Origin: Cladopsammia gracilis
Taxonomy: Eukaryota; Cnidaria; Anthozoa; Scleractinia; Dendrophylliidae
DNA: 64,000 nucleotides
Direction: 5' to 3'
Assembly (NCBI GenBank): GCA_022457155.1
Contig: JAJGOT010001129.1
Span: forward strand, 1-64,000
The notes beneath the pieces were generated by a model that saw only the letters and a program-made list of their open reading frames with translations, searched no databases and was not told the origin of the DNA. Below, piece by piece: positions 10,740 to 22,900 of the stretch; within the stretch, counting starts at the first letter, position 1, and every line of letters starts with the position of its first letter. Made by a program: the position numbers and the translations under genes.

Positions 10740-10828
10740 GTAAGCAGAACTGCACATCAGCTACAAGAGAATTACTAATCTTATTCATATCAGTTTTCTG
10801 AGGTTATCTTGTGATTATTTCTCGGTAG

Positions 10829-10900
10829 TGACTTGTCTCATAACCAGCTACAGAACTTGCCTCAAAGGATATTTAGTAACAACAATCAGCTTGAGTGCCT
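10829..10900 (+). CDS. LRR exon, 72 bp (block copy 2)
   Basis: Identical to 5999-6070: DLSHNQLQNLPQRIF. Confidence 0.85.
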
Positions 10901-10981
10901 GTAAGTAGTCTAAGTAGTATCTGATCTTTCAGCTTTCGTGACTTTCCTACTGAGACTTATCGTTTGATTATTTCTTGGTAG

Positions 10982-11053
10982 GTACTTGTCCAGCAACCAA
11001 TTACATGATCTGCCTCAAGAAATATTTAGTTACTACACTCAGCTGGAAGTACT
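10982..11053 (+). CDS. LRR exon, 72 bp (block copy 2)
   Basis: Identical to 6152-6223: YLSSNQLHDLPQEIF. Confidence 0.85.
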
Positions 11054-11379
11054 GTAAGTAGAACTCTTCTTCAGCTACAAAAGCAGCATTACAGTTGAAA
11101 TACTCAGCGCGTTTCGTTAACTATTGGAAAATAACTCCATTTATCATATGACCCGTACGGCCCTGCGAACCTTTTCTTTGCAAAACCATTGATGAAAGTC
11201 CCGTATGAGGGCCGTACGCATTTGCGCGAGCGGGGCCGGAAAAAGGCGTACGGCCCTACTACAAACGCGGACGGCCTCGCGCGTTAACATTTCAAGTAAT
11301 TTTGTCTCCAATTTGGTCATATGATAAAATGCTTATTGACTAAGTTAGGTCGGGCCGGATGGGAAAATATTTGGCTCTC

Positions 11380-11414
<35 letters not shown>

Positions 11415-12119
11415 AACGCCATGACCTCGAGCCAAATATTTTCCCATCCGGCCCTCCCACTTAGTCAATAAGTACATATTCCTGAACGTAGTAACAGCCC
11501 AGGGGCGTAGCTAGGATTTTCAAAGGAGGGGGGGGAGGTCACACTGTGTCACACCCTGGGTTCTTACCTGATTGTCATGTCGACATCCACAATGTGTTGT
11601 ACTAAAATTATCTCACACAAAGGGGGGGGGGGGGGGGTGGTGGCGGGGGTTCCGAGCACCCCAGCTACGCCCATTTAGCTGAAAGTGATGTAAGTAAACC
11701 TCTCCTCGTCAAAAGCATTATTAATATTGTTGGGTATTGTTGGGGCCAAACACAGCAACAATTACTGAACTGAATTAATGAACTGTATAGGAATTTTATC
11801 GATTTTGATCGAAGCTTCGTAACGCCGCTTAAAATAATTAGGTGCGATTTTCAAAATTTAAATATATTTATCTAACAGTCAGCTTGATGATTCATTCTAA
11901 TGAACATTTAGGGGTATAAAACGCGACAGAACGTGTGCTTTTAACATTTTCACATGTTCTTTTTATTTACTTTTTTTTTTTTACCAAATTTGCACAATTG
12001 TATTTGAAGGGTTTGTATGAAGTTTCAAACTTTTAGCAGTTTTCGCCAAGATCTGTTCCTTACAATTACAGACTTAAATTTGTGATCAGCAGTTGAAAAA
12101 GCAACCTGAAATAAATTCA

Positions 12120-12189
12120 GGCTTAACGGGATTGGAACCCATGACCTTGCGATACCGGTGCAATGCTCTATCCATTGAGCTTTCAAGCC
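12120..12189 (-). repeat. tRNA-like head of a SINE (copy 2)
   Basis: Same degenerate cloverleaf as at 7291-7360. Confidence 0.58.
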
Positions 12190-12527
12190 ACGTGGATAGA
12201 TGTGTCAACTGAATTGTGACTTGGTTGCTCAGTGGTTCGATGGGTTCGAATCCCATTCAAACCTGAATTTTTTTAGGTTGCTTTTTCAGCTGCTTAAGTT
12301 GATAGCAGACTGTGAGGATCACAAATTTCACTCATGTTTATCCGCAGTTCAAATCATGATTTTCATATGCTCATATTCATATATACATTTACTGTTAGAT
12401 ATTTTTGCCGTGTTTGTTCCCCTCCTCCACCCCAAACCAATATGAAGTCGTAAATTATACAAAAGGGTTCATTCTATTCATATCAAACGTTAAACGTGAG
12501 TTATATTTATTGTTCATCTGTTGGTAG

Positions 12528-12599
12528 GGACTTGCGCAGTAACCAGTTAGAGGACTTGCCTCCGGGAGTATTTAGTAACAACACTCGACTGCGATGGCT
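12528..12599 (+). CDS. LRR exon, 72 bp (block copy 2)
   Basis: Identical to 7699-7770: DLRSNQLEDLPPGVF. Confidence 0.85.
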
Positions 12600-12718
12600 G
12601 TAAGTATTTGTAGTACGAAAGAAACTTCAGATTGAATCAGTTTAATTTTTCCTGTTCAGTTTAGTTTCATTCTGTTCAGATCAATTTCCTGAATTTATTT
12701 TTGGTTATTTCTTAAAAG

Positions 12719-12790
12719 GGACTTGCAGAATAACCAGCTAAAAAACTTGCCTCAAGGAGTATTTAGTAACAACATTCAGCTGCGAGATTT
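12719..12790 (+). CDS. LRR exon, 72 bp (junction of block copies 2 and 3)
   Basis: Identical to 7890-7961 and, like it, spans a block junction. Confidence 0.85.
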
Positions 12791-12888
12791 GTAAGTAGAA
12801 TTCTTGTTCAGCTACAAAAGTAAAGTTAACCATGATTAATCCTATTTAGATCAGGTTTCTAACTTATCGTTTGATTAATTCTTGGTAG

Positions 12889-12960
12889 GCGCTTGGACAA
12901 TAACCAGCTACAGGACTTGCCTCCAGGAGTATTTAGTTACAACACTCAGCTGCAGGATTT
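12889..12960 (+). CDS. LRR exon, 72 bp (block copy 3)
   Basis: Same as 3229-3300. Confidence 0.86.
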
Positions 12961-13048
12961 GTAAGTAAAACTCTTGTTCAGCTACAAAAGATACATTAAT
13001 TTTTTTCAGATCAGTTTCCTACCTTATCGTTTGATTATTTCTTGGTAG

Positions 13049-13120
13049 GCGCTTGGACAGTAACCAGATACAGGACTTGCCTCCAGGAGTATTTAGTAAC
13101 AACACTCAGTTGCAAAAGCT
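13049..13120 (+). CDS. LRR exon, 72 bp (block copy 3)
   Basis: Same as 3389-3460. Confidence 0.86.
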
Positions 13121-13201
13121 GTAAGTAAAACTCTTCTTCGGCTACAAGAGCGTAATGTTCAGATCAGTTTCCTAAGCTTTTATATTAATTATTTTTGGTA
13201 G

Positions 13202-13218
13202 GGACTTGTACAGTAACA
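13202..13218 (+). pseudogene. truncated LRR exon (block copy 3)
   Basis: Same break as at 3542 and 8373. Confidence 0.72.
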
Positions 13219-14178
13219 CGTTTTTATGAACTGTTATGAGCTGTTACTAAAAATGTGGTTGTTGTTCATCGTGGTGTGCAAGATAGGTAAACGCTTTTTT
13301 CGTTTGTCTCACGATGGAGTCACTTTAAGATGTTGATCGCGACGTTTCGACTGCTATTACTGCTAGTCTTCATCAGGCGATGAGGTCGATTGGTCGATTG
13401 GTTGCGTGTCGCTTATGTAGCACGTTGGCTTGTTGCTATTGTTATGAGCTGTTATGACATGTGAACCTTTATTTTATTGCCGTTTTATTGCGTCTCGTAT
13501 CGTGGGTGTTTCTTGGTGTTGCAGAAGCCATTGTTGGTTAGCTTTTGTGTTGTGGTGTGGGTATTGTTCAGTGTCTTTTGAATCTTTTGTTTTACGTTAT
13601 TTGGTGATCACGCCATCCGCAACACTAAGAAACTACCCGTATCGTTTAATTTTTTTCCAGTCTGTTAGAGAGCTCTTTACTTGTACTAAGAATTTTGTCG
13701 CCATAGAATTAGCCTGCCAATAGAGTCCCTCCCCATGATCCCAGCCGCTCGGAAAATGGAGCAGGAATCAAGCTGAAAGATGAGGGAAGGGAGGCAAGAA
13801 GAGGGGAGGAGTAGTATCTCAACTTCAGAAATATGTGATATTGACGACAAGATATATCTTTCGATTCTGAAACGCGGCTGATTCTTTGATCAGAACTGTT
13901 GTTGTACTTTTGCCCAAGGTAATCTTCTACTACAGAAATCATCCTTAATTATTGCAACGTTGCATAAGATCTATATGAATCATTTCAAGAGTCAGCAGTG
14001 CTGTTCTTTGGCGTATATATTGTTATCTCTTGGCAGAGATCTGAACAATAACCTAAAGAGATAGCCTCATCGATGATCAAAACAGTTTTATTGATAACGA
14101 TGAATGAATGTTCTAAATTGAAATGAAAACAACGAAATTACAATACATTCGAACAAAACTAAATATGACAGATAAAAC

Positions 14179-14457
14179 TTAGACACTACCTCTTACATAA
14201 ACTCCTTGTCGAGTAACTAAATCCCTCTGTAGGTGACCAAGTTGTCCGCGATCATCAGTCACCTTAAAAGCATTGCCACGATCTCCCCTTTTCTTGCTTG
14301 CGGAGAAGTTGTCACCAATTGCAACAGTAAATGAACACTCCTGGTACCCTTTCACAACGACATCGGATATCACACAGTTAACTTTCCGCTCGCGATGCAG
14401 CGTGTCTTGACCAGACATGGTGTTCGGAATTTTGTTACACGAGCTCCGAGAAAACAC
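14179..14457 (-). CDS. 92-residue HIRAN-like reading frame (copy 3)
   Basis: Identical to the copy at 9350-9628. Confidence 0.38.
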   Translation of the reverse strand: MFSRSSCNKIPNTMSGQDTLHRERKVNCVISDVVVKGYQECSFTVAIGDNFSASKKRGDRGNAFKVTDDRGQLGHLQRDLVTRQGVYVRGSV

Positions 14458-15496
14458 GCAAAAATCAATAAAATCGATAATTTTCGGGACATTTTTTGTG
14501 ATTATCGATTGATCATCGATTGGCCGATATCAATCGATATCAATAAATTAATTTTATCGATTGATATCCATTGATTGATTGGATTTCCGATGATCGATTG
14601 TCATCGATTTAACAGCCGGGTTTATCCACAACAATAAAGGACAGCGAGCGACGAAAAGAACAGCAGCAGCGCATCCAGATCCACGTCTTCCATTTTTCCC
14701 GCGAAGAGCTTGTTTTCGATTGTGAAATTGACACGGCTTCGAATATCTACTGATTAGGTGTGTTGACATTTTTTTGACAGGTAGCGTCGTATTTAACCAA
14801 TGGGAATTTCCCGTTCGTGCAGGAACGGGAAATTTGAACGAATTCGTTGTGTGGAAAGCCCATTCTCGTTCCCAGAGCCGCTTGGTCCTCTTAACCGTCG
14901 GAGCCTGAGCACGGGGACCAAGTGGCCACTTGGTCCTCTTGCTTAGGCACCGACGGTTAAGAGGGCCAAGCGGCTATGGAAAGCCGACAGTCGTATGTTT
15001 TAGTGTCTCTCCCCAGTCCCACTCTCCACTCTCAAACCTCTCGTTCAAAGACCGCGCGCATTTGTATGATCAACGCAAAAAATACGACTGCTTTGTTGTC
15101 TACTTCCGTTACAAAAGCAGCAAGGGGATGGAAATATAGTTCATGGGTTGGAGCAAGCAATCATTATTTCTTGGTTGGAGCTAGAATATTTTACGCAATG
15201 TTTAGTTGAAATGCTTCTAAAACAGAAACATTTCTTTCTCGAGCCATCTCATGCCACCAGATATGGCAAATGTTTTTTTTTATAAAAAAAAAATTGATCA
15301 CGTTCTTTTTGTAGGTTACTTACTTTTTTTCAGCTAAAACTTTTATCGTGTTCAGATCACTTCCTTGAACGTATTTTCGAAGTAATGCTGTGTTCTCGCT
15401 GTAAGCCGCCAGAACTCTTATTCAGCTACAAGAGTATAATTGATATTCTTATTCAGATCAGTGTCCTGAACTTATATATTGATTATTTCTTGGTAG

Positions 15497-15568
15497 GTAC
15501 TTGTACAGTAACCAGTTACTGGACTTACCTCCAGGAGTATTTAGTGACAACACTCAGCTGCAAGCGCT
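15497..15568 (+). CDS. LRR exon, 72 bp (block copy 3)
   Basis: Same as 5838-5909. Confidence 0.85.
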
Positions 15569-15657
15569 GTAAGCAGAACTGCACATCAGCTACAAGAGAA
15601 TTACTAATCTTATTCATATCAGTTTTCTGAGGTTATCTTGTGATTATTTCTCGGTAG

Positions 15658-15729
15658 TGACTTGTCTCATAACCAGCTACAGAACTTGCCTCAAAGGATA
15701 TTTAGTAACAACAATCAGCTTGAGTGCCT
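15658..15729 (+). CDS. LRR exon, 72 bp (block copy 3)
   Basis: Same as 5999-6070. Confidence 0.85.
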
Positions 15730-15810
15730 GTAAGTAGTCTAAGTAGTATCTGATCTTTCAGCTTTCGTGACTTTCCTACTGAGACTTATCGTTTGATTAT
15801 TTCTTGGTAG

Positions 15811-15882
15811 GTACTTGTCCAGCAACCAATTACATGATCTGCCTCAAGAAATATTTAGTTACTACACTCAGCTGGAAGTACT
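15811..15882 (+). CDS. LRR exon, 72 bp (block copy 3)
   Basis: Same as 6152-6223. Confidence 0.85.
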
Positions 15883-16208
15883 GTAAGTAGAACTCTTCTT
15901 CAGCTACAAAAGCAGCATTACAGTTGAAATACTCAGCGCGTTTCGTTAACTATTGGAAAATAACTCCATTTATCATATGACCCGTACGGCCCTGCGAACC
16001 TTTTCTTTGCAAAACCATTGATGAAAGTCCCGTATGAGGGCCGTACGCATTTGCGCGAGCGGGGCCGGAAAAAGGCGTACGGCCCTACTACAAACGCGGA
16101 CGGCCTCGCGCGTTAACATTTCAAGTAATTTTGTCTCCAATTTGGTCATATGATAAAATGCTTATTGACTAAGTTAGGTCGGGCCGGATGGGAAAATATT
16201 TGGCTCTC

Positions 16209-16243
<35 letters not shown>

Positions 16244-16948
16244 AACGCCATGACCTCGAGCCAAATATTTTCCCATCCGGCCCTCCCACTTAGTCAATAA
16301 GTACATATTCCTGAACGTAGTAACAGCCCAGGGGCGTAGCTAGGATTTTCAAAGGAGGGGGGGGAGGTCACACTGTGTCACACCCTGGGTTCTTACCTGA
16401 TTGTCATGTCGACATCCACAATGTGTTGTACTAAAATTATCTCACACAAAGGGGGGGGGGGGGGGGTGGTGGCGGGGGTTCCGAGCACCCCAGCTACGCC
16501 CATTTAGCTGAAAGTGATGTAAGTAAACCTCTCCTCGTCAAAAGCATTATTAATATTGTTGGGTATTGTTGGGGCCAAACACAGCAACAATTACTGAACT
16601 GAATTAATGAACTGTATAGGAATTTTATCGATTTTGATCGAAGCTTCGTAACGCCGCTTAAAATAATTAGGTGCGATTTTCAAAATTTAAATATATTTAT
16701 CTAACAGTCAGCTTGATGATTCATTCTAATGAACATTTAGGGGTATAAAACGCGACAGAACGTGTGCTTTTAACATTTTCACATGTTCTTTTTATTTACT
16801 TTTTTTTTTTTACCAAATTTGCACAATTGTATTTGAAGGGTTTGTATGAAGTTTCAAACTTTTAGCAGTTTTCGCCAAGATCTGTTCCTTACAATTACAG
16901 ACTTAAATTTGTGATCAGCAGTTGAAAAAGCAACCTGAAATAAATTCA

Positions 16949-17018
16949 GGCTTAACGGGATTGGAACCCATGACCTTGCGATACCGGTGCAATGCTCTAT
17001 CCATTGAGCTTTCAAGCC
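16949..17018 (-). repeat. tRNA-like head of a SINE (copy 3)
   Basis: Same degenerate cloverleaf as at 7291-7360. Confidence 0.58.
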
Positions 17019-17356
17019 ACGTGGATAGATGTGTCAACTGAATTGTGACTTGGTTGCTCAGTGGTTCGATGGGTTCGAATCCCATTCAAACCTGAATTTT
17101 TTTAGGTTGCTTTTTCAGCTGCTTAAGTTGATAGCAGACTGTGAGGATCACAAATTTCACTCATGTTTATCCGCAGTTCAAATCATGATTTTCATATGCT
17201 CATATTCATATATACATTTACTGTTAGATATTTTTGCCGTGTTTGTTCCCCTCCTCCACCCCAAACCAATATGAAGTCGTAAATTATACAAAAGGGTTCA
17301 TTCTATTCATATCAAACGTTAAACGTGAGTTATATTTATTGTTCATCTGTTGGTAG

Positions 17357-17428
17357 GGACTTGCGCAGTAACCAGTTAGAGGACTTGCCTCCGGGAGTAT
17401 TTAGTAACAACACTCGACTGCGATGGCT
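17357..17428 (+). CDS. LRR exon, 72 bp (block copy 3)
   Basis: Same as 7699-7770. Confidence 0.85.
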
Positions 17429-17547
17429 GTAAGTATTTGTAGTACGAAAGAAACTTCAGATTGAATCAGTTTAATTTTTCCTGTTCAGTTTAGTTTCATT
17501 CTGTTCAGATCAATTTCCTGAATTTATTTTTGGTTATTTCTTAAAAG

Positions 17548-17619
17548 GGACTTGCAGAATAACCAGCTAAAAAACTTGCCTCAAGGAGTATTTAGTAACA
17601 ACATTCAGCTGCAATTTCT
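17548..17619 (+). CDS. LRR exon, 72 bp (right breakpoint exon)
   Basis: Reads DLQNNQLKNLPQGVF but ends IQLQFL instead of IQLRDL, so the right edge of the triplication falls inside it. The donor is GTAAGT. The next LRR exon is 24 kb away because two mobile elements sit in this intron. Confidence 0.86.
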
Positions 17620-17659
17620 GTAAGTTAAACCGTGATTTCCTCAGCTCCAAAAGTAATAT

Positions 17660-17726
17660 ATTCACACTGGGAGCCCTCACTCCCAAACGCCCCAGGCAAG
17701 GATAAGATATGGGAAGAAGCGAGCCC
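17660..17726 (-). repeat. split direct repeat B2 of the Ngaro-like element
   Basis: 67 bp, beginning ATTCACACTGGGAGCCCTCA on the plus strand. It is repeated at 17983-18049. Confidence 0.8.
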
Positions 17727-17795
17727 GGAGGCGTAAAGGAGCGGGAGCTAGCTAGGATGGGAACAATGGTCATCGCTGCGGGGAGGAGGGAGGGA

Positions 17796-17979
17796 CGCCA
17801 AGCTAACGACTGGCGAACGTTTAACGAAAGGGGAATTAAACAGGCCAAAACAGGCCTATTTATACAAAACCTGTGTGAAACAGAACACCCGGGGGACTAC
17901 GAGCGCGCGGGAATTTTTATCCTTGAATTCCGAAGAGATTTGGGGCGTTTGTACGAGATGGCCCCAGTGAGAATAGTAA
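17796..17979 (-). repeat. split direct repeat A2 of the Ngaro-like element
   Basis: 184 bp, nearly identical to 41189-41372; begins CGCCAAGCTAACGACTGGCG on the plus strand. Confidence 0.85.
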
Positions 17980-17982
17980 TAC

Positions 17983-18049
17983 ATTCACACTGGGAGCCCT
18001 CACTCCCAAACGCCCCAGGCAAGGATAAGATATGGGAAGAAGCGAGCCC
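17983..18049 (-). repeat. split direct repeat B1 of the Ngaro-like element
   Basis: 67-bp copy of 17660-17726, lying 3 bp from A2 and forming the B1A2B2 end. Confidence 0.8.
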
Positions 18050-18269
18050 TACGGCTGCTACTCCCGAAAGCTAGGCAGGGTGGTAAGGTTCCAACAAAAT
18101 ACACAGATGACCGTAACTCTCCTCATAACTCAAAAAGCTCTATTGCAAACTTTACGACCTTAAAGATATGAAGCCACAAAACAGTGAAAGGCAAAACTAA
18201 TACAAACTATGGAAAACCGGAATGAAATGTCGACCCCCCCGGACAATGTAGGATAAAATCTCATCTTTC

Positions 18270-18629
18270 TTAGGGTGTTCTGACAGAATGAACTTCCAGT
18301 AAGACTGGTGCCGATCGAGTCAGTTTCCCAGCCACAAAACTACTGGGATCTCGGAAAATAACACCTTGAGGAGTGGCATGAACGATTCCCTTGGAAACCA
18401 TATAGAGCGAGGGGTTAGGGCCTGCAACGCGAGGCTCTTCCCCTTTTAAATTGCACCACTGAACAAAATTTGACGGGACTTCGTCCGGGCGAAAATCATA
18501 ACGAGGTTTTGCACGGGGGCGTCTAAAACAAAAGGACAACGAAAAAAGGCGCCAATGAAACATGATATAGAAAAGGGGAAAAGCCAACCGCGAAGCAGCC
18601 CCGAAATACCCCGTCCAGGGACAGAGCAA
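18270..18629 (-). pseudogene. retroelement internal ORF fragment
   Basis: Minus-strand open frame whose C-terminal half (from about RRPRAKPRYDFRPDEVPSNF) looks like real protein sequence and ends at a stop 220 bp before B1. I do not recognise a domain. It is the downstream end of the Ngaro-like internal region. The Polinton inserted at 18731 separates it from the Gag knuckle at 38993-39208. Confidence 0.35.
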
Positions 18630-18725
18630 TTAAGGGTATAAGAAGACCCCATCGAAGGCATACCAGCGGTTAACTTAAGGCAAGCGAAACAAACACAAAA
18701 TAATAGACGAAGCAAACTTAAATGA

Positions 18726-18731
18726 GGCGTG
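18726..18731. other. Polinton target-site duplication, left (GGCGTG)
   Basis: GGCGTG directly precedes the AGTAGTATAA terminus and is repeated at 38899-38904 directly after ATACTACT. A 6-bp duplication is the established length for Polinton/Maverick insertion. Confidence 0.93.
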
Positions 18732-19140
18732 AGTAGTATAAAAAAGATTATTCACCGCCAACATCATCATTTCTTACGTTTACCCAAACATAAACCCATG
18801 ACACAAAGCAATAAACTAAAATGTCTGCCAATCGTAACAGCTAAATAATATCATAGCTTATGCGAAAGACGAGGGTAAATTTGGTTCGATGATTTATGCC
18901 AATTCAAATTCAAAAAAATAAATGGCAATTGTCATAATATTTTCAGCTTATTCGAAACACGGGGTGAATTTGGTTCGTTGATGTTAATTTTACATTACAT
19001 GTTAATATCCGCAGAAATAATAATTTATTTCTCAAAATGGTTGTGTGGTTTTTTAGCTTATTTGCTTTGTGTCATGGGTTTATGTTTGGGAAAGCGTAAG
19101 AAATGATGATGTTGGCGGTGAATAATCTTTTTTATACTAC
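18732..19140. repeat. Polinton left terminal repeat, 409 bp
   Basis: Starts AGTAGTATAAAAAAG and ends CTTTTTTATACTAC. About 88 bp at its two ends are inverted copies of each other, so the unit is arm-centre-inverted arm. The 38490-38898 unit is identical in direct orientation apart from about one substitution (near 18911) and the terminal bases. Confidence 0.93.
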
Positions 19141-19574
19141 CGAAAAAGAACCGCTCCACCATTGAAATTAACACAATATTTAAAGCGACTTACCCTGTAT
19201 TTGAAGCGGTTTCACCGAGTCGTTTCACTTCGTTCATTTCGTTCGCTTTCTGTGAGTTTACGCGAAAATTTCACGGGGTTTTGAGATTTTGTTTTCGCAG
19301 AAATACTGGCGAGAAAGGATGAAAGCAGAGAGTGAAATTCACACAAACAAAAGAAAGCAAAACACCTGCTTACACTTTCCACCTGCTTGCATAAAATTAA
19401 CCATTCTTGTGTTTTGCGCAGACGCGGGCGTAAAAGAGTTACCACATGTGAAAGCGTGGCGGTTTTGATCATTATATAAGAGTTGTTCGAACTATATGGT
19501 ATATCGGTGGCGGATGGGTTATGAAACAGCTAGAAAAAGCGAGGGCTGGTTGTTTCATGCCTATCAATCACCCG

Positions 19575-19620
19575 GTATATATATCATAGCTAAAAACCCT
19601 CGCGGCTATGATATATATAC
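19575..19620. promoter_or_regulatory. perfect 16-bp stem hairpin
   Basis: GTATATATATCATAGC (19575-19590) pairs with its exact complement at 19605-19620 around a 14-base loop. Function unknown; it could be an origin, regulatory or terminator structure. Confidence 0.5.
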
Positions 19621-19814
19621 TGCAAGCCTAAGAAAGGGTGTCGGGTTGTTGAGTAGAGCTAAGTCGTGTTCGATGACCGCTTCGAAAGAAGGTTGACAGA
19701 TGTTGACGGGGAGTTCACGGCAGTAGTGCTGGTTCAGCCTCAAGCCTAAGTGGCAAAAAAAAAATGAAAAAAAAAATGAAAAAATGAAAAAAATGAAAAA
19801 TGAAAAAAAAAAAA

Positions 19815-19872
19815 TCTCTCAAGGGAACTGGGTGGGGGAGAAGTGGTGGAAGGAGAGAGTTCCCTTGAGAGA
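19815..19872. promoter_or_regulatory. 15-bp stem hairpin upstream of the polymerase
   Basis: TCTCTCAAGGGAACT (19815-19829) and its complement (19858-19872) enclose a G-rich loop, about 100 bp before the polymerase ATG. Confidence 0.5.
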
Positions 19873-19968
19873 TTCTGTTGGCCAACAGTTTTGCTTTTTT
19901 ATTGATCTGTTATGTTGAGCGGGGAAGAAGAACATAAAATAAAAAAATATTTTATGTTTTCCTGAAAA

Positions 19969-22900
19969 ATGGAACGCATGACAATTAGGGAACTAAGACA
20001 AATTGCCAGGGAAAGATATATCCCTGGCCGCGCTCGCGCTAGAAAAAAGGCTGATTTAATACGTTTAATTACTGCATCTATTGATTCACCCACACCGCCA
20101 GAAACTCAACCACCTCCTCCTCCGCAGCCTGGTATATTGAAAACAATTTCCAATACTTTCCGGTCATGGTGGAATTGGTTAAAAGCCGCGCCACAAACTC
20201 TGGCGAAAAAGGCTGCTAATATGATCACGGATTTTCAACGCAAAGTTGACAGTTATCAACAACCAATAGGAGTTCACGAAAGTACTTCGGCGTTAGAAAA
20301 CTTTACCCGTCAATTCATCTTTGACGGTGTGGAAGGACTGACCCCTGGAAGTTATTTTCAGCGAGTTTCTGATAAACTTCTGACTGTTCTCAATGCTAAT
20401 CGAGACACTAAAATCAAACTGATTCTATCCTGCCGAATGAAACGCCAGAATTTACAAACTGGGGAAATAATTGAGATCGATGCTCCAATCTATTCGGAAG
20501 TAGAATTGAATCTCGCAGCGACGGATCTCGCCGCTCTTTTAAATGAAATGATAGCAGACATTCTTGAACGCATTGCCATTTTCCAACTGAAAGGCTCGAA
20601 TTGGCAATTTGATCGCGTAAATCATTTGGAATTGCATCTGGTTGAATTCAAACCTCTCGGCGGGAGAACATATATTTCTCTTCCGCCATTTCTTGCTAAG
20701 AAGAAGGCCCTCATTAATATGCAAAATACTGATAATCAATGCTTTAAATGGGCCGTAACAAGGGCACTCTTTCCATGTGAAATTCATCCTGAAAGAGTTA
20801 CAAAAGAATTAAAAGCTCAAGCTGATGATGTCAATTGGGATAAAATTTCATTTCCAACGCCCCTGGAGGAAATAGATCGTTTTGAAAGAAATAATCCCGA
20901 CATTGCCGTTAATGTTCTCGGGTATGAATCAGTGGTTCATCCCTTGAGAATTTCAAAACATAAAAAACGTCAACGCCATATAACCCTGCTGCTTTTTGAG
21001 AAAGATGAAATCCAACATTATGCTGTTGTTAACAGCCTGAGTCGCCTTCTCTCAGCTCAAGTTAATCATCACGTCGGTCGCAAACTTTTTTGCCTGCATT
21101 GTCTCAATCATTTTTATGACGAAGCGCATCTAGCTAAGCATGAAGAATTGTGTTGCAGAACTGAAGCGATAAAAGTCGAAATGCCCGCAAAGGGAGAGAT
21201 TTTGCAATTTAAAAACCACAACAGATCTATCAAAGTTCCATTTGTGATTTACGCTGATTTTGAAGCATGCACTGAATCGATCAGTGGTTGTTCCCCAGGG
21301 AACGGTCACAGTTTCACAAATAAATTTCAAAAACACACGCCATGTGGTTTTTGTTTCAAGGTTGTTGGCATGGATGGGGTTGATTTGAATTTCCCTCCAG
21401 TGCTCTTTCGGGCAAAAACAGTGGATGACGACGTTGCACAAATATTTGTGGAGAAGTTAATTGAAACAGTTAAACATATTCACAAGAAATTTGACTTCAG
21501 AAAGAAGATAATTTTCACCAAGGAAGATAAGAAAGAATATGAAGCAACCACAGTTTGTTGGATATGCCAGGGAGAATTTGACGAAGAATTTGGCGAAGAA
21601 TCTGATAAAAAGGTGCGGGATCATTGCCACTTCACAGGAAAATATCGTGGCGCAGCCCATAACAGTTGCAATCTGCAGTTTCGGAAACCAAAGTTCACCC
21701 CAGTCATTTTTCATAATCTTGAGGGATATGATTCTCATCTCTTCATTAAAAATCTTGGCAAAATACCTGGGGATATTAAATGCATCCCCAACAATGAGGA
21801 AAAATATATATCCTTCTCAAAGGCGATCAAGCTTGGAGAATATATTAACAAAAAGGGTAAAACGGTCAACATCACTCATGAACTGAGATTCATCGATTCT
21901 ATGAAATTCATGGCTTCTTCTCTTGAGAATCTAGCAAATAATTTGAAAAAGTCAGGCATGGATAAACTGAAGGAAACCAGGAACGAATTTGGATACAAAG
22001 CCGAGCTTCTTTCCAGAAAAGGAGTCTATCCCTATGATTATATGGATTCCATTGAGAAATTCAAGGAAACACAACTGCCGCCAAAGGAGGCATTCTATTC
22101 TCAAATTAATGAATCGGGAATATCCGATGAAGATTATCAACATGCCCAAAATGTTTGGGATAAAATGGGGATAAACAATTTAGGAGAATATCACGATCTC
22201 TATTTGAAAACGGATGTGATGCTCCTGGCAGATGTTTTCGAAGCATTTCGTAATATCTGCCTGAAGTATTATCAACTAGATCCAGCGTGGTATTATACCA
22301 CCCCTGGTTTGTCATTTGACGCGGGTCTGAAAAAATCAGGGGCAAAGCTTGAATTGTTGATTGATCCAGATATGCTCCTGTTCATCGAGAAGGGAGTCCG
22401 TGGTGGAATTTCAATGATCTCAAATCGCCATGGAAAAGCGAACAATCCATATATGGGAGGTCAATATGACCCAACTCACCCCGCGAAATACATTCTCTAT
22501 CTCGATGCTAACTCCCTTTATTCTTGGGCAATGACTCAACCACTTCCAACGGGAAACTTTCGCTGGATGAAAAATTTCAAGAAATGGCGCCAAATTCCCT
22601 GTGTGCTTGAAGTGGATTTGGAATATCCCAAAGAACTTCATGATTTGCATAATGATTATCCATTTGCCCCCGAGAGAGTGATCTGCGAGAATAATGTTGA
22701 GAAATTAATCCCCAATCTGCGAGATAAGAAACATTATATTATCCATCACAGAGCACTGAAACAAGCTCTGAAACATGGACTGAAACTCACTAAGATTCAC
22801 AGGGGAATATCATTCACTGAAGAACCTTGGCTGAAATCATATATCGAACTCAACATCCAGCTCCGTCAAGCAGCGGAGAATGATTTCGAGAAAGACTTTT

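Larger units (their letters stand above)
7926..12754 (+). repeat. tandem 4.83-kb block, copy 2
   Basis: Same content and order as copy 1. It shares with copy 3 the T state of a C/T difference that turns Arg into Cys in the HIRAN-like frame, and the ACTGAACTGAATTA variant near 11763. Confidence 0.93.
12755..17583 (+). repeat. tandem 4.83-kb block, copy 3
   Basis: Third copy. Identity with the start of the block continues to about 17613, inside the exon at 17548-17619, where the sequence switches to the unique right flank. Confidence 0.93.
19141..19968. other. Polinton non-coding segment before the polymerase
   Basis: No convincing gene. It holds two hairpins (19575-19620 and 19815-19872), an A-rich tract with repeated ATGAAAAA (19750-19814) and an AT-rich palindrome-like stretch (19932-19957) just before the polymerase start. 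It is a plausible location for promoter or replication signals (inference). Confidence 0.5.

Noticed and set aside
17709..18074. 121-residue plus-strand protein, also seen near 41015-41572
   Set aside because: Both lie across the split direct repeats of the Ngaro-like element and share sequence only because the repeat is copied.
21130..21441. Minus-strand frames inside the polymerase gene
   Set aside because: Shadows of a gene whose plus-strand frame carries all polymerase motifs.
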